Positions 34,886 through 46,217 of a stretch of DNA of 64,000 nucleotides are shown here, in pieces. The DNA is taken from the NCBI GenBank assembly GCA_018873225.1, contig JAEILZ010000001.1, forward strand, positions 2,542,001 through 2,606,000, given 5' to 3'. Position numbers and translations under genes: made by a program. Position 1 is the first letter of the stretch. Each line of letters opens with the position of its first letter. The notes below the pieces were generated by a model. That model made no database searches and was not told the DNA's origin. It saw nothing but the letters and a program-made list of their open reading frames with translations. Source of the DNA: [Phialemoniopsis] sp. UDSM-2020. Its lineage: Eukaryota > Ascomycota > Sordariomycetes > Thyridiales > Thyridiaceae.

Positions 34886-36075
34886 GGAATTACTAGTTGG
34901 TGTGGTAGCAATGCGCTGCTCTCAGACAAGTAGCACAAGGACGGTCCAAAAAAAGTCAACTCTTTGATCCCGACCAGTCCTCGATACAACAGGAATTACC
35001 TTGAGTAGTTCGAAACATGGGTCAGCTCAGCATCATGGCCCTGCGTCGGTATTTTCTAGATTATCAGACGGCCCGGCCTACCAGGATTGGGACCACGGCC
35101 AAGATGCGTGGGTAGAGTTGGTGCGCCACCTCGCAGTGCTTGTGAGATAAGTCATAGGGTGACAATTGCGAAACTGGACATGTGGAACATAAGTCTAGTA
35201 GAGGCTTTACCATTGAGGGAGCAAAAGCAAAGACTTGTGCTAAAAAAGAAGAAATACAATGGATGTCAAGGCCCAAGTACTGCCAATCGTGGGTTCAAGT
35301 AGCCACACGCTACAGATATACCTAGGTAGGTATGATTCATGAGTCAACCCACGACTATTCCTTGCATGGACTGGCTCCAACGGTCTTCAACGGAATCAAA
35401 GCTACGGATGGAACGACGGAATAGATCCTCTTAAGAGACCTATCTGTTCTCTTATGTTACCATCGGTGTTGATAGGGTCCAGAACGATCCATCCAAAAAG
35501 CCTCAATTCTCCCAGCTTTGCGTACCGTACCCGCACCCGTCACCCCCGCTGTTGTCCGCCCCGCCCCGCTCCGCTAGCACTCCACTAAGTGGCGACCAAG
35601 GCGTCGTCCAGTTGGCCGAAGCTCACCCCCGCCTGCCGATGAGGATGCCCCGCCCACATGTCCCTAACCGCAATCGCTACCGGCGCTACCTACACGCTGG
35701 CTGGGTACAGGGGCAGGGATTCAATAGCTGTTACCAGGGAGGCCACCAACCTCCACCGTTTTTTTTTGCTGCCAATTGAGTGTGATGCCCCGTGCAAAAG
35801 CTGACCGCCTGCATGAGTAGCTTGGTGAACCCATCTGCAAAAAAAAGTGATGATCTCGACTCTTTGCGTAAATTTTCTCTCTGCTTGCTTAAAACTTGTC
35901 TCTTTTGCTCATTCTCATAAACATTGGGCAGCCACTGGGCCCCTGTTCATGATAGTCTTGCTCTAACACACAACTTTTTGCGCGCGTTCGACTGGGCCGC
36001 TCCATGCGATAAAGTAGACGACATAAACCGTGGAGAAGCGGTCCTAAGCGGCGGGGAGTAGGAAGCACTGCCAAG
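34886..36075. other. Intergenic region, no gene seen
   Basis: About 1.2 kb between two plus-strand genes. It contains a TACCTAGGTAGGTA motif near 35321-35334, A/T runs, and only short chance ORFs. Confidence 0.5.
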
Positions 36076-37846
36076 ATGGACGACTACATGTTCCAGTACC
36101 ATGTGCGCAGTTGTAGAAACGTCGAGGAAAAGACAAGCTACCTGGAGATATTCAATTATTCGGTAGGTATCCGCAGCGCCCGCGCCAACCCGGCGGCGGT
36201 CTTGGCTGGTAGCGATTATGGAGCTAAGAGAAGTTGGGATATCTAGGACCCTTCACAGAACTCTGTAGAAGAACACCCATTGACTGATGATGAGTTCGAA
36301 AACTTTCTGCATCAGAGGGTAAGTTATCAAGGACTCCGAGAGGCCATATCACCGCCTTACCACTGCCACTTCTTCGTATTGCACGGGTTGCATACTGTGG
36401 ATGGGCAATCGCTAATGGTCATGGCAGGGTGCATTTGAGCCTCCGAAGCTCAAGGAAGGTGTCCAACTCCTCAGTGGCATGAGGTTAATGTACGTACCTC
36501 CGACCAATCCTTTCGGTTGACGATGGATCAATCCGCTAACAAATGGGCTGTCGATATCTAGCCTCCAGAAGAATGCCAAGCACCCGGAGACCTTCACACG
36601 GCAGTACATTTCATTCACCGCGGAGCAGTATGAGTCCATGATAAGCACCTTGAACCTGCCCTTCCGTGCCATTGAGGGTACTGCAGTTGTCGGGCCTTTC
36701 TTCTGGTGCGCCAACGACCAGGACGACGACGATCCGCACCTGCAGCTCGTTTATCGCAAGTCCGACGTGCGCAAGAAGGGCAAGACGCGCGGCTGGGAGC
36801 TCATGCTGTCGCACTCGTACAAGACGGGCATCACGACGGGCTATGCCAAGGGCACCGAGTCCTCGGATCTGGTCGCGGCCATCACGCATCTGCAGGCGTG
36901 TGCGCAGCAGGTCGCGCACCCTTTCGTGCTGCCCGTGATCATCCTGTCGCACGACCTCAGCCCCAAGAACGACCAGAAGCAGCGCGACGCGCGGGAGTGG
37001 CTTAGGAAGCTGGAGCATGCCGTGAGCATGCGCAACGAGATTGTCGAGGACGAGGGATACGTCAAGGACGCCGCGATCGATCTGGACCAGATCAATCGCG
37101 ACCTGGTCGAGTGCCACTCGCAGGTCCTCTGGAAGCGGCCCAAGGCTTACAAGGAGATCGTTGTCGAGATTGGTAAGGGAATGGACAAGTTCCTGGGTAA
37201 TCTCCCACCAGACCGCAAGACGTCCGAGCTGGACAAGCTGCACAGGAGCATGTTGAGCAGGCTGGACTTTTACGCGGCCAAGTTGAAGGGCATAGAGCAC
37301 TATGCCGCTACGACGCTGGCACGGTTGGATATCCAGCGCAGTGCAGTAAGTCCAGATGCTGCCCTTTTCCAGTGTTTCTGGTCCTTGTTGAGTGTCGCTG
37401 ATTGACCGTTATAGCTCTACAACATCATCGCGCAAAAGGAGTCCAAGCTGAACCTCGAGATGGCCGGCCAGCAGCGGCGCCTAGCCCACGCGTCCAAGCG
37501 TGACAGCACCAGTATGAAGACGCTGTCATTCCTCGGCGCCATCTTCCTGCCGGCGACATACCTCGCCTCTCTGTTCTCCATGACCTTTTTCAACTTCCAG
37601 GAGGACGACACGGCCGTGGCTCCGACGCTGTGGATCTACTTTGCCATCACCGTACCGTTGACGCTGGCCATCGTCATATCATGGCGCTATTGGGACAGGA
37701 GGCGCGAGAAAGCTTTTGCGGACGAGGACTTGGACTTGGAGTCCGGCATCGACAAGCTCGAGGCGCAGATCATGGCGAGCATGAGGAAGAGAACGATGAG
37801 TAAAGTCAGGACGTGGGCCGGAGTGCCGTTGAATAAGATGGAGTAG
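36076..37846 (+). CDS. CorA-like metal-transporter-family membrane protein
   Basis: Five predicted exons (36076-36162, 36247-36318, 36428-36489, 36562-37345, 37415-37846) encode 478 residues. All introns have GTAAGT, GTAGGT or GTACGT donors and frame-preserving joins, such as IFNYS-DPSQN and GMRL-I-LQKNAK. A large N-terminal domain (about 1-340) with helical charged segments precedes two C-terminal transmembrane helices, at about 373-394 (FLGAIFLPATYLASLFSMTF) and 407-427 (LWIYFAITVPLTLAIVIS). This is the CorA/Alr/Mrs2 layout. The usual GMN signature between the helices is not present; the position reads FSMTFFNF, as in the divergent fungal CorA-like proteins. The C-terminal tail is charged and cytosolic. 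Mg or other divalent transport is therefore a family-level guess. Confidence 0.85.
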
Positions 37847-38402
37847 GATCAAGTGGGTGACTCTGCAGAAAAGGGATGCCGTTTGGCTGCGGCCATGACT
37901 GCATGAGGGCATCTCTGTTATCCTGTTTTTCTGTCCTTCCCTGTTCTCCTACATTTCTGGCGCATTTGGAACACGGAGGTTTCACGACAAATGACTTAAC
38001 GAACGACGATATGAGTACAAAACGACCATAAATTGCAGTATATAGACAAAATAGCTACAGGTATTTACTAACGAGGATTTACAATCACTGACCTCGAAAT
38101 CACATGCATGATAAGTGTCGTCGACTGAAGAAGGTGCACCTGCCTAAATCACGTCCATGCATGCAAGGCGGGGGGTCCTGATGCACATCAGACTCTCAAT
38201 CAGACGAAGAGAACTAGAGTTATATCTTAGCCGCCGCAACCACTCCTACATTCCATCCCCCACGTGCCTCTGAATCCGGTCCCTAGGCACCATCTGCATC
38301 TTTATAAGAAACCTCAATGATCGAGGACATTCCGGACGAGAGTCTTTATCTGTTCCAATAGAAGATGGCTCGAGCTGTCTGCAATGTTTCAATACAGTCA
38401 AC
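37847..38402. other. Intergenic spacer
   Basis: About 560 bp between tandem plus-strand genes, AT-leaning near 37980-38110. No gene seen. Confidence 0.5.
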
Positions 38403-39629
38403 ATGACCGGCGTTGTAGACAACAACCGCCATGTCGAAGACTTCTTCCTCCGGAACGGGCTGCCATCGGAAACGAGGAGCCTATGTCGTGAATACATCAG
38501 CACCCACTACCCGGGTCGACCAGTGGAAGATGCCCAGCCTCAAGGCTTTTGCTCCTACACACTATATGTTGGGGAGGACATCGTCGTGCAGTTCCGGCCC
38601 TCGACACATCAGCTTGATATAAAAGTCGCTCAAGATGCTCGCCGGGTTTACTGCGATTTGGCGCCCGAAACACAGCTTCTTGGCAAGCTTTTTGCAGATG
38701 TTATCTGTGTGTACTCGATGAGTCGATTACCTGGGATTTCACTCGCCAACTACCGAGAAGGCCAACGTGATAGCACACTGGCATACGAATCCGAAGATGG
38801 CCTTGACCATCGCCGAGACGTGATCAACGACTTTGCTAGCCTCTTGCATCGAGGTTGGCAGTACACCGTCCCCAGTGACTCGGGGCGCTTGGCTACACTC
38901 AAAGGCACAGTGGGCGCGTCTCTACGATGGCGACTCAAGATCATGCAATCAGGACTTCCATCGCGATTCCAATCTCATGTGACAGCCGTCATATCGAGTC
39001 TGGAACGTATCGAGGCCTTGCCATGGATATTGACACATGGGGACTTCATCCCGTCCAACATCATGGTACGTCTCAACGGAGACAAGCAACATCAACATAT
39101 TCCAGGTCAGATTGTGCCGGGTAAGCTACGTATTTGTGGCTTGCTTGACTGGGCTGAAGCTGAATACCTGCCCTTTGGCGTGGGAATGTATGGTCTAGAG
39201 GAGCTCTTAGGCGAATCAGTTCTTGAAGGCGGCCAGAGCAAGGGCAGCCGTTATCCGGCCCCAAACAGCAGACTCGAATACTATGATAATTACCAGGAGC
39301 TTCGTCACGCTTTCTGGAAGGAACTCGAGGCACGTGTACCGCAGCTGAACTCGGACAAACAATTTCGTGAGACTGTCGAACAGGCTCGAGTGCTTGGTAT
39401 CTTGCTGTGGCATGGCATCGCCTTTGACGACGGCAAGCTCAACAGGGCGGTACAACCAGGGAAAGACGATGAAGAGCTCCAAAAACTAGACTTATTCCTT
39501 CTTGGAAACCCGTCAGGAGGGATCGCAGTTAAGTCCCTCCGACAGCCGCTGAGAATCTGGGTGCTCATCAAGACCGCATTCTCGTACCTGCGACGGTTGA
39601 TGTTTGGCAGAGTTGCAACTCGTAAATAG
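38403..39629 (+). CDS. Aminoglycoside-phosphotransferase-like (APH fold) protein
   Basis: Single exon, 408 residues from ATG 38403. The C-lobe of a kinase-like APH fold is visible. The Brenner-type catalytic loop WILTHGDFIPSNIMV has the Asp at about 212 and the Asn five residues on. The metal-binding segment CGLLDWAEAEYLPFG (about 248) replaces the DFG of protein kinases with a DWxxAE type. The N-lobe is weak: EDIVVQFRP may supply the ATP-contact Lys/Arg strand, and a clear glycine loop is missing. These proteins are abundant in filamentous fungi and mostly uncharacterised. Substrates could be small metabolites; a drug-resistance function should not be assumed. Family call good, activity uncertain. 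Confidence 0.82.
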   Translation: MTGVVDNNRHVEDFFLRNGLPSETRSLCREYISTHYPGRPVEDAQPQGFCSYTLYVGEDIVVQFRPSTHQLDIKVAQDARRVYCDLAPETQLLGKLFADVICVYSMSRLPGISLANYREGQRDSTLAYESEDGLDHRRDVINDFASLLHRGWQYTVPSDSGRLATLKGTVGASLRWRLKIMQSGLPSRFQSHVTAVISSLERIEALPWILTHGDFIPSNIMVRLNGDKQHQHIPGQIVPGKLRICGLLDWAEAEYLPFGVGMYGLEELLGESVLEGGQSKGSRYPAPNSRLEYYDNYQELRHAFWKELEARVPQLNSDKQFRETVEQARVLGILLWHGIAFDDGKLNRAVQPGKDDEELQKLDLFLLGNPSGGIAVKSLRQPLRIWVLIKTAFSYLRRLMFGRVATRK

Positions 39630-40291
39630 ACTTACTTGATCAGTAGAGCTGTTGTCGGTATGGTAGTGGCCTAGAAGTGATACAAATACATATCTTTGAG
39701 GACAAAAGCTGTGTCCTCTAGTTCCCAGTCAAATGAAGGGTGCAGTTGTGGTTGAAACTGGCGCATCACCAGGGACGCTGGACTAAACAGGACCCCTGGC
39801 CTAGACTCTCGATTTGCCATTGGATCAGGACCCTACAATCGCTGTAATTGGCGGGCCATGGCCCCGTAAGTCGGTCGTCTTAGTGGGTGAGTTAGCCTAA
39901 GGTACGATGCTTGACGAGGTGGGGGTGACGACATAGCCTCGCTTGGTGGCCAGCTTGCCAGCTCACTCACAGCTTGGCTACGTACGGTGTGGGTAAAAAC
40001 AGGGAGACAGAAGGTGATCAGGATAGCCTGCTTCGACAGTCTTTCATTTTGAAGAAAGCAGGGTTATTTTGCCTCCAACATCGTCACTGTTTTGCTTGAG
40101 TACTCGTTTTCTTTGTGTACCTTCCTAGCTTGAGAAACTCAAAGGCTGCTTTCCATGTGTGGAACCCACGCAGCAAACTGGTCGGTCACTTACGCGGCGG
40201 ATCTTCACCGTTAGACTTGAACTGAAGTGCTATCTGACTTTGAGTGGCATTTTCACATCTTTTGGATCATCAGCTTCTTCCAGTCCAGAAA
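39630..40291. other. Intergenic spacer upstream of PLC
   Basis: About 660 bp between tandem plus-strand genes. It should contain the PLC promoter and leader. The frame of PLC extends upstream to 40244 but has no ATG before 40292. Confidence 0.5.
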
Positions 40292-42386
40292 ATGGCGGAG
40301 GCACCAGCTCGCAGCACTGGTCCGCCCAAGGACGACCTGCATCAGGCAGGCGGTGGTGTTAGTGGTGAAGCCCAGACTGTCAAGACCCTCAACGCTACGC
40401 TCATCAAACGCATGGAAGCAATCTTCAAGAACCACGCCGAAAAGACAGACAGCTCCTGGCACCCGGAACAGCTTACAAGCTTTGTCAAGCACACCCAGGG
40501 CGAAGGTGACCATGCGATCTCACCAGGTCTTCTAGCCAAGAAGGAGCTTGGGTTCAACGATTTCTTGGGGTACATGACTTCTACCAGCGCCAACATCATG
40601 GCGCCACCGAAGCCACAGGACCTTAGCTGGCCGCTCTCGAGCTACTTTATTAGCTCCAGCCATAACACCTACCTGACCGGCAACCAGCTGTCGAGTGACT
40701 CGAGCACTGAAGCTTACAAGAATGTCCTGCTCCGTGGCTGTCGCTGCATCGAAATAGACGTGTGGGACGGTGACGATTCCGATGTCGAGTCTGAGACGAG
40801 CGATAGCAGTAGCAGCGACGATGATGACCCCAAGAAGGTAGCGAAGCGCAAGACCAGGATGAATACCGTCAAGGGCAAGCTGCCGGCTTCACTCACATCT
40901 CGTCTGGAGAAGACTACCCTGGGAAAGAAGCTGGACAACTATGTCGACGGAAGTACCGAGTCGAAAGCTGGCCCTGTGCCACCCACAGCACCTGCGTCTG
41001 CTGGAGCGAAAGCCCCAACCCCGGCAGCTGCCTCAAGCGCGGCGAAGCCTCCATCACCCCAGATCGTGGAGCCAAGAGTCTTGCACGGATATACTCTGAC
41101 CAAGGAAGTGTCGTTCCGGGATGTGTGTATGGCCATTCGAGACTATGCCTTTACGGTGACAGATTTACCCCTGATAGTCAGTCTAGAGGTACACTGCGGA
41201 GCTCAGCAACAGGAGGTTATGGTCAGGATCATGGAGCAGATTTGGGCAGATTATCTTCTCCCTCAGCCATCGAAGGACGCCCAAGACCTCCCTATCCCAG
41301 AGACTCTACTCCGCAAAATACTTGTCAAGGTCAAATATGCGCCGCCTGACTACAACACCGATAAGACAGCAGCCTCAACCAGCGCCGAATCCGCCGAGTC
41401 TGAGGAGGACAGAGTACCTACGGAGGCTGGTCCGAAGGCTGCAAAGAAGCCATCGAAGATCATCCAGGCACTGAGCCAGCTGGGGATCTATACCCGTGGA
41501 GTTTCTTTCAAGAGTTTGACACAGCCCGAGGCTTCGATGCCAACTCACATATTCTCACTTTCCGAGAAGGGTGTGATGTCGGTCCATGAGAAGCAGAGCG
41601 CGGCGCTTTTCAAACACAACAAGAACTTCTTGATGAGGGCGTATCCATCCGGCCTGCGGATTAGATCCTCAAACCTGGATCCCGTTGTGTTTTGGCGCAA
41701 GGGTATCCAGATTGTTGCTTTGAATTGGCAGAGGTGGGATGAAGGCATGATGCTCAATGAGGGCATGTTTGCAGGTACTGGTGGCTACGTGCTCAAGCCT
41801 GAAGGTAAGCTTTATAATGATTTTCTTATAAGGCTCAACAGCAGAGTACTAATCTCGTACCTACTCCCTAGGCTATCGCGGATTAAGGAAATCTGGCGAT
41901 GCCGACGCAAGCGACACCCAAGCCACGGCAGTTGTCCACAAGACCCTCGACCTCACCATCGAGGTCCTCGCAGCGCAGTCCCTGCCCCTGCCGGAGGAGG
42001 ACGACAAGGCGAGCTCCTTCCGCCCCTACGTCAAGGTCGAGCTGCACGTCGAGGAGCCCGGCGAGCGCCACGGTAGCAAGCTGCCCGCCGACGGCCGCGA
42101 GAAGGAGGGCGAGTACAAGGCCAAGACCAAGTCGCGCAAGGGCTGCGACCCGGACTTTGCGGGTGAGCCCTTGCGCTTCGCCGGCGTCCCGGGCGTCGTC
42201 GAGGAGCTCTCGTTTGTGCGCTTCACCGTCCGCGATGACGAGATTGGCCGTGACGACCTCGCGGCGTGGGCGTGCGTGAGGCTCGACAGGCTGCGCAAGG
42301 GGTACCGGTTCGTCCACCTCATGGACGCCAAGGGCCAGGAGACGGACGGCGTGGTGCTGGTCAAGGTGTCCAAACAGTTGTCATGA
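40292..42386 (+). CDS. Phosphoinositide-specific phospholipase C with insertion in the X domain
   Basis: Two predicted exons (40292-41804 and 41872-42386) encode 675 residues. It cleaves PIP2 to inositol trisphosphate and diacylglycerol. A short EF-hand-like helical region (about 30-95) is present without an evident PH domain. The X domain has the first catalytic His in SSSHNTYLTG (about 123) and the calcium ligands in CIEIDVWDG. The second catalytic His is in VLHGYTLT (about 265) and a further Glu in VSLEVHC. Between DVWDG and HGYT lies an acidic, Ser-rich then Pro/Ala-rich insertion of about 100 residues. The Y domain covers GIYTRGVSFKSL to WQRWDEGMMLNEGMFAGTGG. A C2 domain follows, encoded mainly by exon 2 (LDLTIEVLAAQSLPL onward). 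Exon 2 has clearly higher GC than exon 1. Converges with ARP8. Identity secure. Confidence 0.94.
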
Positions 42387-42754
42387 CAAATGAATGGATG
42401 AATGTTTCCGAGTTAGCGAGCATTGCCATTTAGATTCACGTAGTACAAGTCACAAGCAGTCAACATTGTCAGTTTTGCAAGATGATAATATTTGCTGTTT
42501 GTTAAAAGTGTCCAGATTGATGCAAAAAGCTCGACTTGAATTTGTCTATGCCTCCCTTGGAAAATCCTTTGTAACGTGATTATTTAGACACTCGTATAAC
42601 ATACAATCCCCAAACTGCTGCTCTCCAGCCAAGCGCCCGGGAACCCAGTTTGTCCAACACCACAACGCCGAAGAGAGACCGGTTTTTTACGCTCCATTAT
42701 CTAGATAGGCGGGTAGATAAGTGATCGTTCTTCAACCCCTACCGCCCCGAGCAT
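42387..42754. other. Convergent 3' flanks of PLC and ARP8
   Basis: 368 bp between opposing stop codons, AT-rich in the middle, consistent with two 3' untranslated regions. No gene. Confidence 0.55.
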
Positions 42755-45133
42755 TTACCACTGCCACAGGACCTTGTGGTGCAGTATCCGCGCGCCGAGC
42801 CTCTCGTACTCCTTGCCCGTGACCCACGAGTCGTTGGTGGGCAGCTTGGCGAAGACGCTGGCGCCCTTCCAGACGACGACCTGCTCGTCCATGTCCCTGG
42901 CGCTGCGCGAGACGAGGATGCGCTCGGCGAGGTCGGGCCGCAGGGCGCGCAGGCGCTCCTCGAGGTAGGTCGCAAAGTTGGGCGTCTTGGCGCCGCCGCC
43001 GATGACCATGATGGAGCCGACGAACTCGCGCAGGCGCTTGTCGTCGCCGCGGGCGGCGTTGTAGATCGAGGTCATGATGGCGACGTCGAGCGGGGCGACG
43101 GGCAGCACCGCGTCGCGCTCGGCGGCGAGGTCGCGCGGCGAGGGGCCCTCGCTGACGAATATGCCCGGCGGCGGCGCCTGCGACGCCTGCAGCATGGCCG
43201 TCTGGGCCGGCGTCAGGCCGCCGTTCTGCGGGCCGGGGGTACCGGAGCCGTTGGCGGCGCTGGGAGCCGGACTGCCGGTGCCGTTGACCGCGTCCTTGCC
43301 GGCGCCAAAAATGAAAGGGGCTGGGGTGCCTGAGCCCTCTGGAGCCGGCGAGGGGGCGTTGGACGTCGCGGGGGTACCGTTGGTCTCGCCGCGGCCGAGG
43401 AGGTTGAAGGGCTGGGGCTTCTCCTTGCTAGGCGTCGAGACGTCGTTGATCGCACCGGCACCACCATTGGCATTCGCGGCTACATCGGGATTCTCGCGAG
43501 CGAGGATGGCGAACTGCGCAGCCGATGTCGGGTCATCCGGCAGGTCGACGTCGTACGCGTTGTACGAGCGCTCGATGAGCTTCCGGCGTCCGCGCAGCTT
43601 CGTGCTGTTGTCGAAGAGGGTCGGGTCGAAGAGGCCCATGGGCGCCAAGATGACCTCGTCGTAGGTCTTGAACTGGTACTTGTGCGTCGGCTTATTGGGC
43701 GCGCGAAGATGGAATTGGTAAAGCTGGACCGATATTTCGGCCTGCGACATGGTGCAGTGCTTTTGCTTCAGCTCCTCGGCAAGCAAGAAGTCGTACCGCC
43801 TCCTGAGGTTGATCTCCTGGTAAGGGAAATGGTCGGAAAGCATCATCTTGATGAAGGTCTCGGTCACGTCGAATCCTCCGTATTTGAGGTTTATCCTCGA
43901 ATCCTCGATACAAAGGCCGTCTTCGACACAGCTAACGGCTGTCTTCTGGGCTCCGACATCAACGACACAGGCTTGCGTGTAGCCTGCGCCAAAAGTGGCG
44001 CACATACTCTCCTGGTAGAAGCAAAGCTTGTTGAATTGGAACCAGCCCATGCACGACTTGAGGGCGTTCTCGACGTATTTCTTGTCGTACAGGTCGGGAA
44101 TGACGAAGACGCAGCTGTACTGCCTCCATTGTTGGCGATCGGTGAGACCAAGTTCTTGACGCAGGGCCAGCTCCAGGATCTCTTCAAAGTCGTCGTATAA
44201 CCTTTCCACCTCATCGTACTCGTTCTCATTAAAGTGGCCGTACTGTATAGGCCACCACAGCTTGATCTTGGGTTCCGAGTCGTCAGGTATTCGCAGGGCT
44301 TGCTGACCCCAGATGACGTTCGGGGCGGGATCGGGCTTCTCGAGCTCTGCGACATCGGTCCATTCTATTTGTAAGGGATCGTTGTGCTGTGGGATGACCT
44401 CCGGCTCAGTCCGACGGTTGTAGTTGGCGACCAGCTCCTTGGAGTTGGGGAGGACCTTGCGTTTGTTGAGCCTCATGTCGATCTTGAGGTCGTCGGACAT
44501 TTTCTTGTACTTCTTAGACCATTCCTCGCCGTATTGCTGGTCGATCTTTTGCGCCTCGAACTGGCGGCGCGGTAACGCTTCGTGTTCTTCTGATTCTGTC
44601 TGCTTCCACTTGTAGCCAATCACCATGGGCACTGTCTTGGGGAGCGCGTCGCTGGCAAAGCCAATGCGCAAATTCTGGCTTCCGGGATGAATCACGATGA
44701 TCTTGGACGGGTCTAACTCGTCGAGAGGCGCATCGGCAGTTCCCTCCTCGGGCGCGGCGTCGGTAGGTACCTCGCCGTTCTGATTTAGAGCTCGGTCGCG
44801 ATCCTTGGCCGTCTGGACCAGCTTGTCTCGAGTAGCGTCGCTCTGGCTGCGGAGGGCGAGGATCTGGTCCTCACGCTTCATATACTCCCTAGATTGGCAA
44901 GTCAGTACCAATGCGGCTGGTCAAGCCCCGTGAACGCGGCATGCTGAGATCGCATACGTGTAATAGTTCTTTTGATTGATGGGAATGATCTCGGGCCAGC
45001 TCGTTTGCTTCATATTATTGTCGGTGCGCTCGAGTCCTGGGAGCACCGTCAGTAAGACCATTTATACATCGCTTTGTCCGACAGCATACATACCTTCCCG
45101 AAGGAGGACGCGTTCGCTGACCTTGCCAACCAT
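42755..45133 (-). CDS. ARP8: Actin-related protein 8, INO80 chromatin-remodelling complex
   Basis: Three predicted minus-strand exons (45133-45094, 45036-44958, 44888-42755) encode 750 residues. Exon 1 is 40 nt. The joins read LLREG-LERTDNN and NYYT-EYMKRED. The actin-like fold starts with IIVIHPGSQNLRIGFASD, the P1 nucleotide loop equivalent. It continues through the Arp8-type block KIKLWWPIQYGHFNENEYDE, CVVDVGAQKTAVSCVEDG (P2) and VGSIMVIGGGAKTPNFATYL (adenosine motif), ending WVTGKEYERLGARILHHK. An insertion of about 120 residues rich in Gly, Pro, Ala, Asn and Thr lies in the C-terminal third (around 540-650), as in other fungal Arp8. The long N-terminal extension and these blocks separate it from actin and Arp4/5. 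Arp8 works with Arp4 and actin in INO80 to sense linker DNA and nucleosomes. Identity secure; exon 1 is less so. Confidence 0.93.
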
Positions 45134-46217
45134 CTTGAATGCGTGCACCGTCGGGGATTGATTAGGGACGGCGGTGGTCGTGGGTTGGTTGGGTGTTGGT
45201 TGTCTCAACGCTAGAGAGAGGCAGCCTTTTGCTGTCAAAAAGATCGCTGCTCTTCACGGCTTGAGTGAGGTAAGGCGTTGGTCGCGCTATTCAGCACTCA
45301 AAGCCGACGTTCTAGCCCGTCGGGACGTTTTTAGTGGTTCACGGGACCAGGGTTCTTTTACGAAGGTTGCAGGCTGAAATTTCGAGCCCCCTGTCAGGTA
45401 TCGACTGCTAGGGGGAGGGTTATCCCAGTACCCAGAACCATAGGTCAATACCTTGTAGCGATGTCTTATTTACCCTTACCACCTCTGTATATCTGTATGT
45501 GGATTCCAGGTTGCGCCTCAGCTTCAACCATTAAGTGCCTCGACGCATTCAATTACCATGCACCATGCGCACCCAGCAGGATGGGCAACGCGGTCGAATT
45601 AATTGACCAAAACCCAAGGATGACGTCGTGTATCATTGACCAGACCACGTTATTTCTTGGGCACCATCTAACTGCAAGGACCTGACTGACCACGCTCAAT
45701 CACCATCGCTGGAAAATTGGACCTGAAATGCAAGTTGACCAGCAAGAGATCTAGAAGTACGATTTTGACCCATACACACTTATCACATTCGATTTTGATA
45801 CAATATTTCCCCTTGACTTAAGTAGACATACATGTTGAGCTATTGGATTTTATAAGAGGATCGAGAAAGTCACGGTCTCGTGTGTCTTGTCAAAGTCAAA
45901 GACTAGACGACCATCCAATTAGTCACCTGACGTCCACGAATGACGTCGCCACCAGCTCCAACGTGGCATGTAGTCAGTCCGCAAGGCAACCTTCACTCAT
46001 AGATCAGAGATTCATGACATTTTGAGGAAGGGAAGACAACACCTCTTCTGACTTTTCAGACATTTTATCAGCTAGTATCAACATTCTATCATTCCCAGTC
46101 TTTGGGGTACCCTCAATCACCAAGTTCAAAGCCAGCACTGGAGGCCAAACCCCACACTCCACTTACACCGTTCAGCGGCGACCTCTATCCTTTCTCTTAC
46201 GCATCGCAAGTCACAAA
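45134..46217. other. Divergent promoter region of ARP8 and proline-rich gene
   Basis: About 1.08 kb between two start codons on opposite strands. AT-leaning in the middle, with repeated TGACGTC-like elements near 45621 and 45937 (ATGACGTC), resembling CREB/ATF-type sites. No gene seen. Confidence 0.5.

Noticed and set aside
41899..42317. Overlapping frames over the PLC C2-domain exon
   Set aside because: Ser/Arg-rich or Leu/Ala-rich shadows produced by high GC3 in the true exon.
42776..43664. Antisense frames of 185 and 196 codons over ARP8
   Set aside because: GC-rich shadow of a firmly identified gene; sequence is low-complexity Ala/Gly/Arg/Pro.
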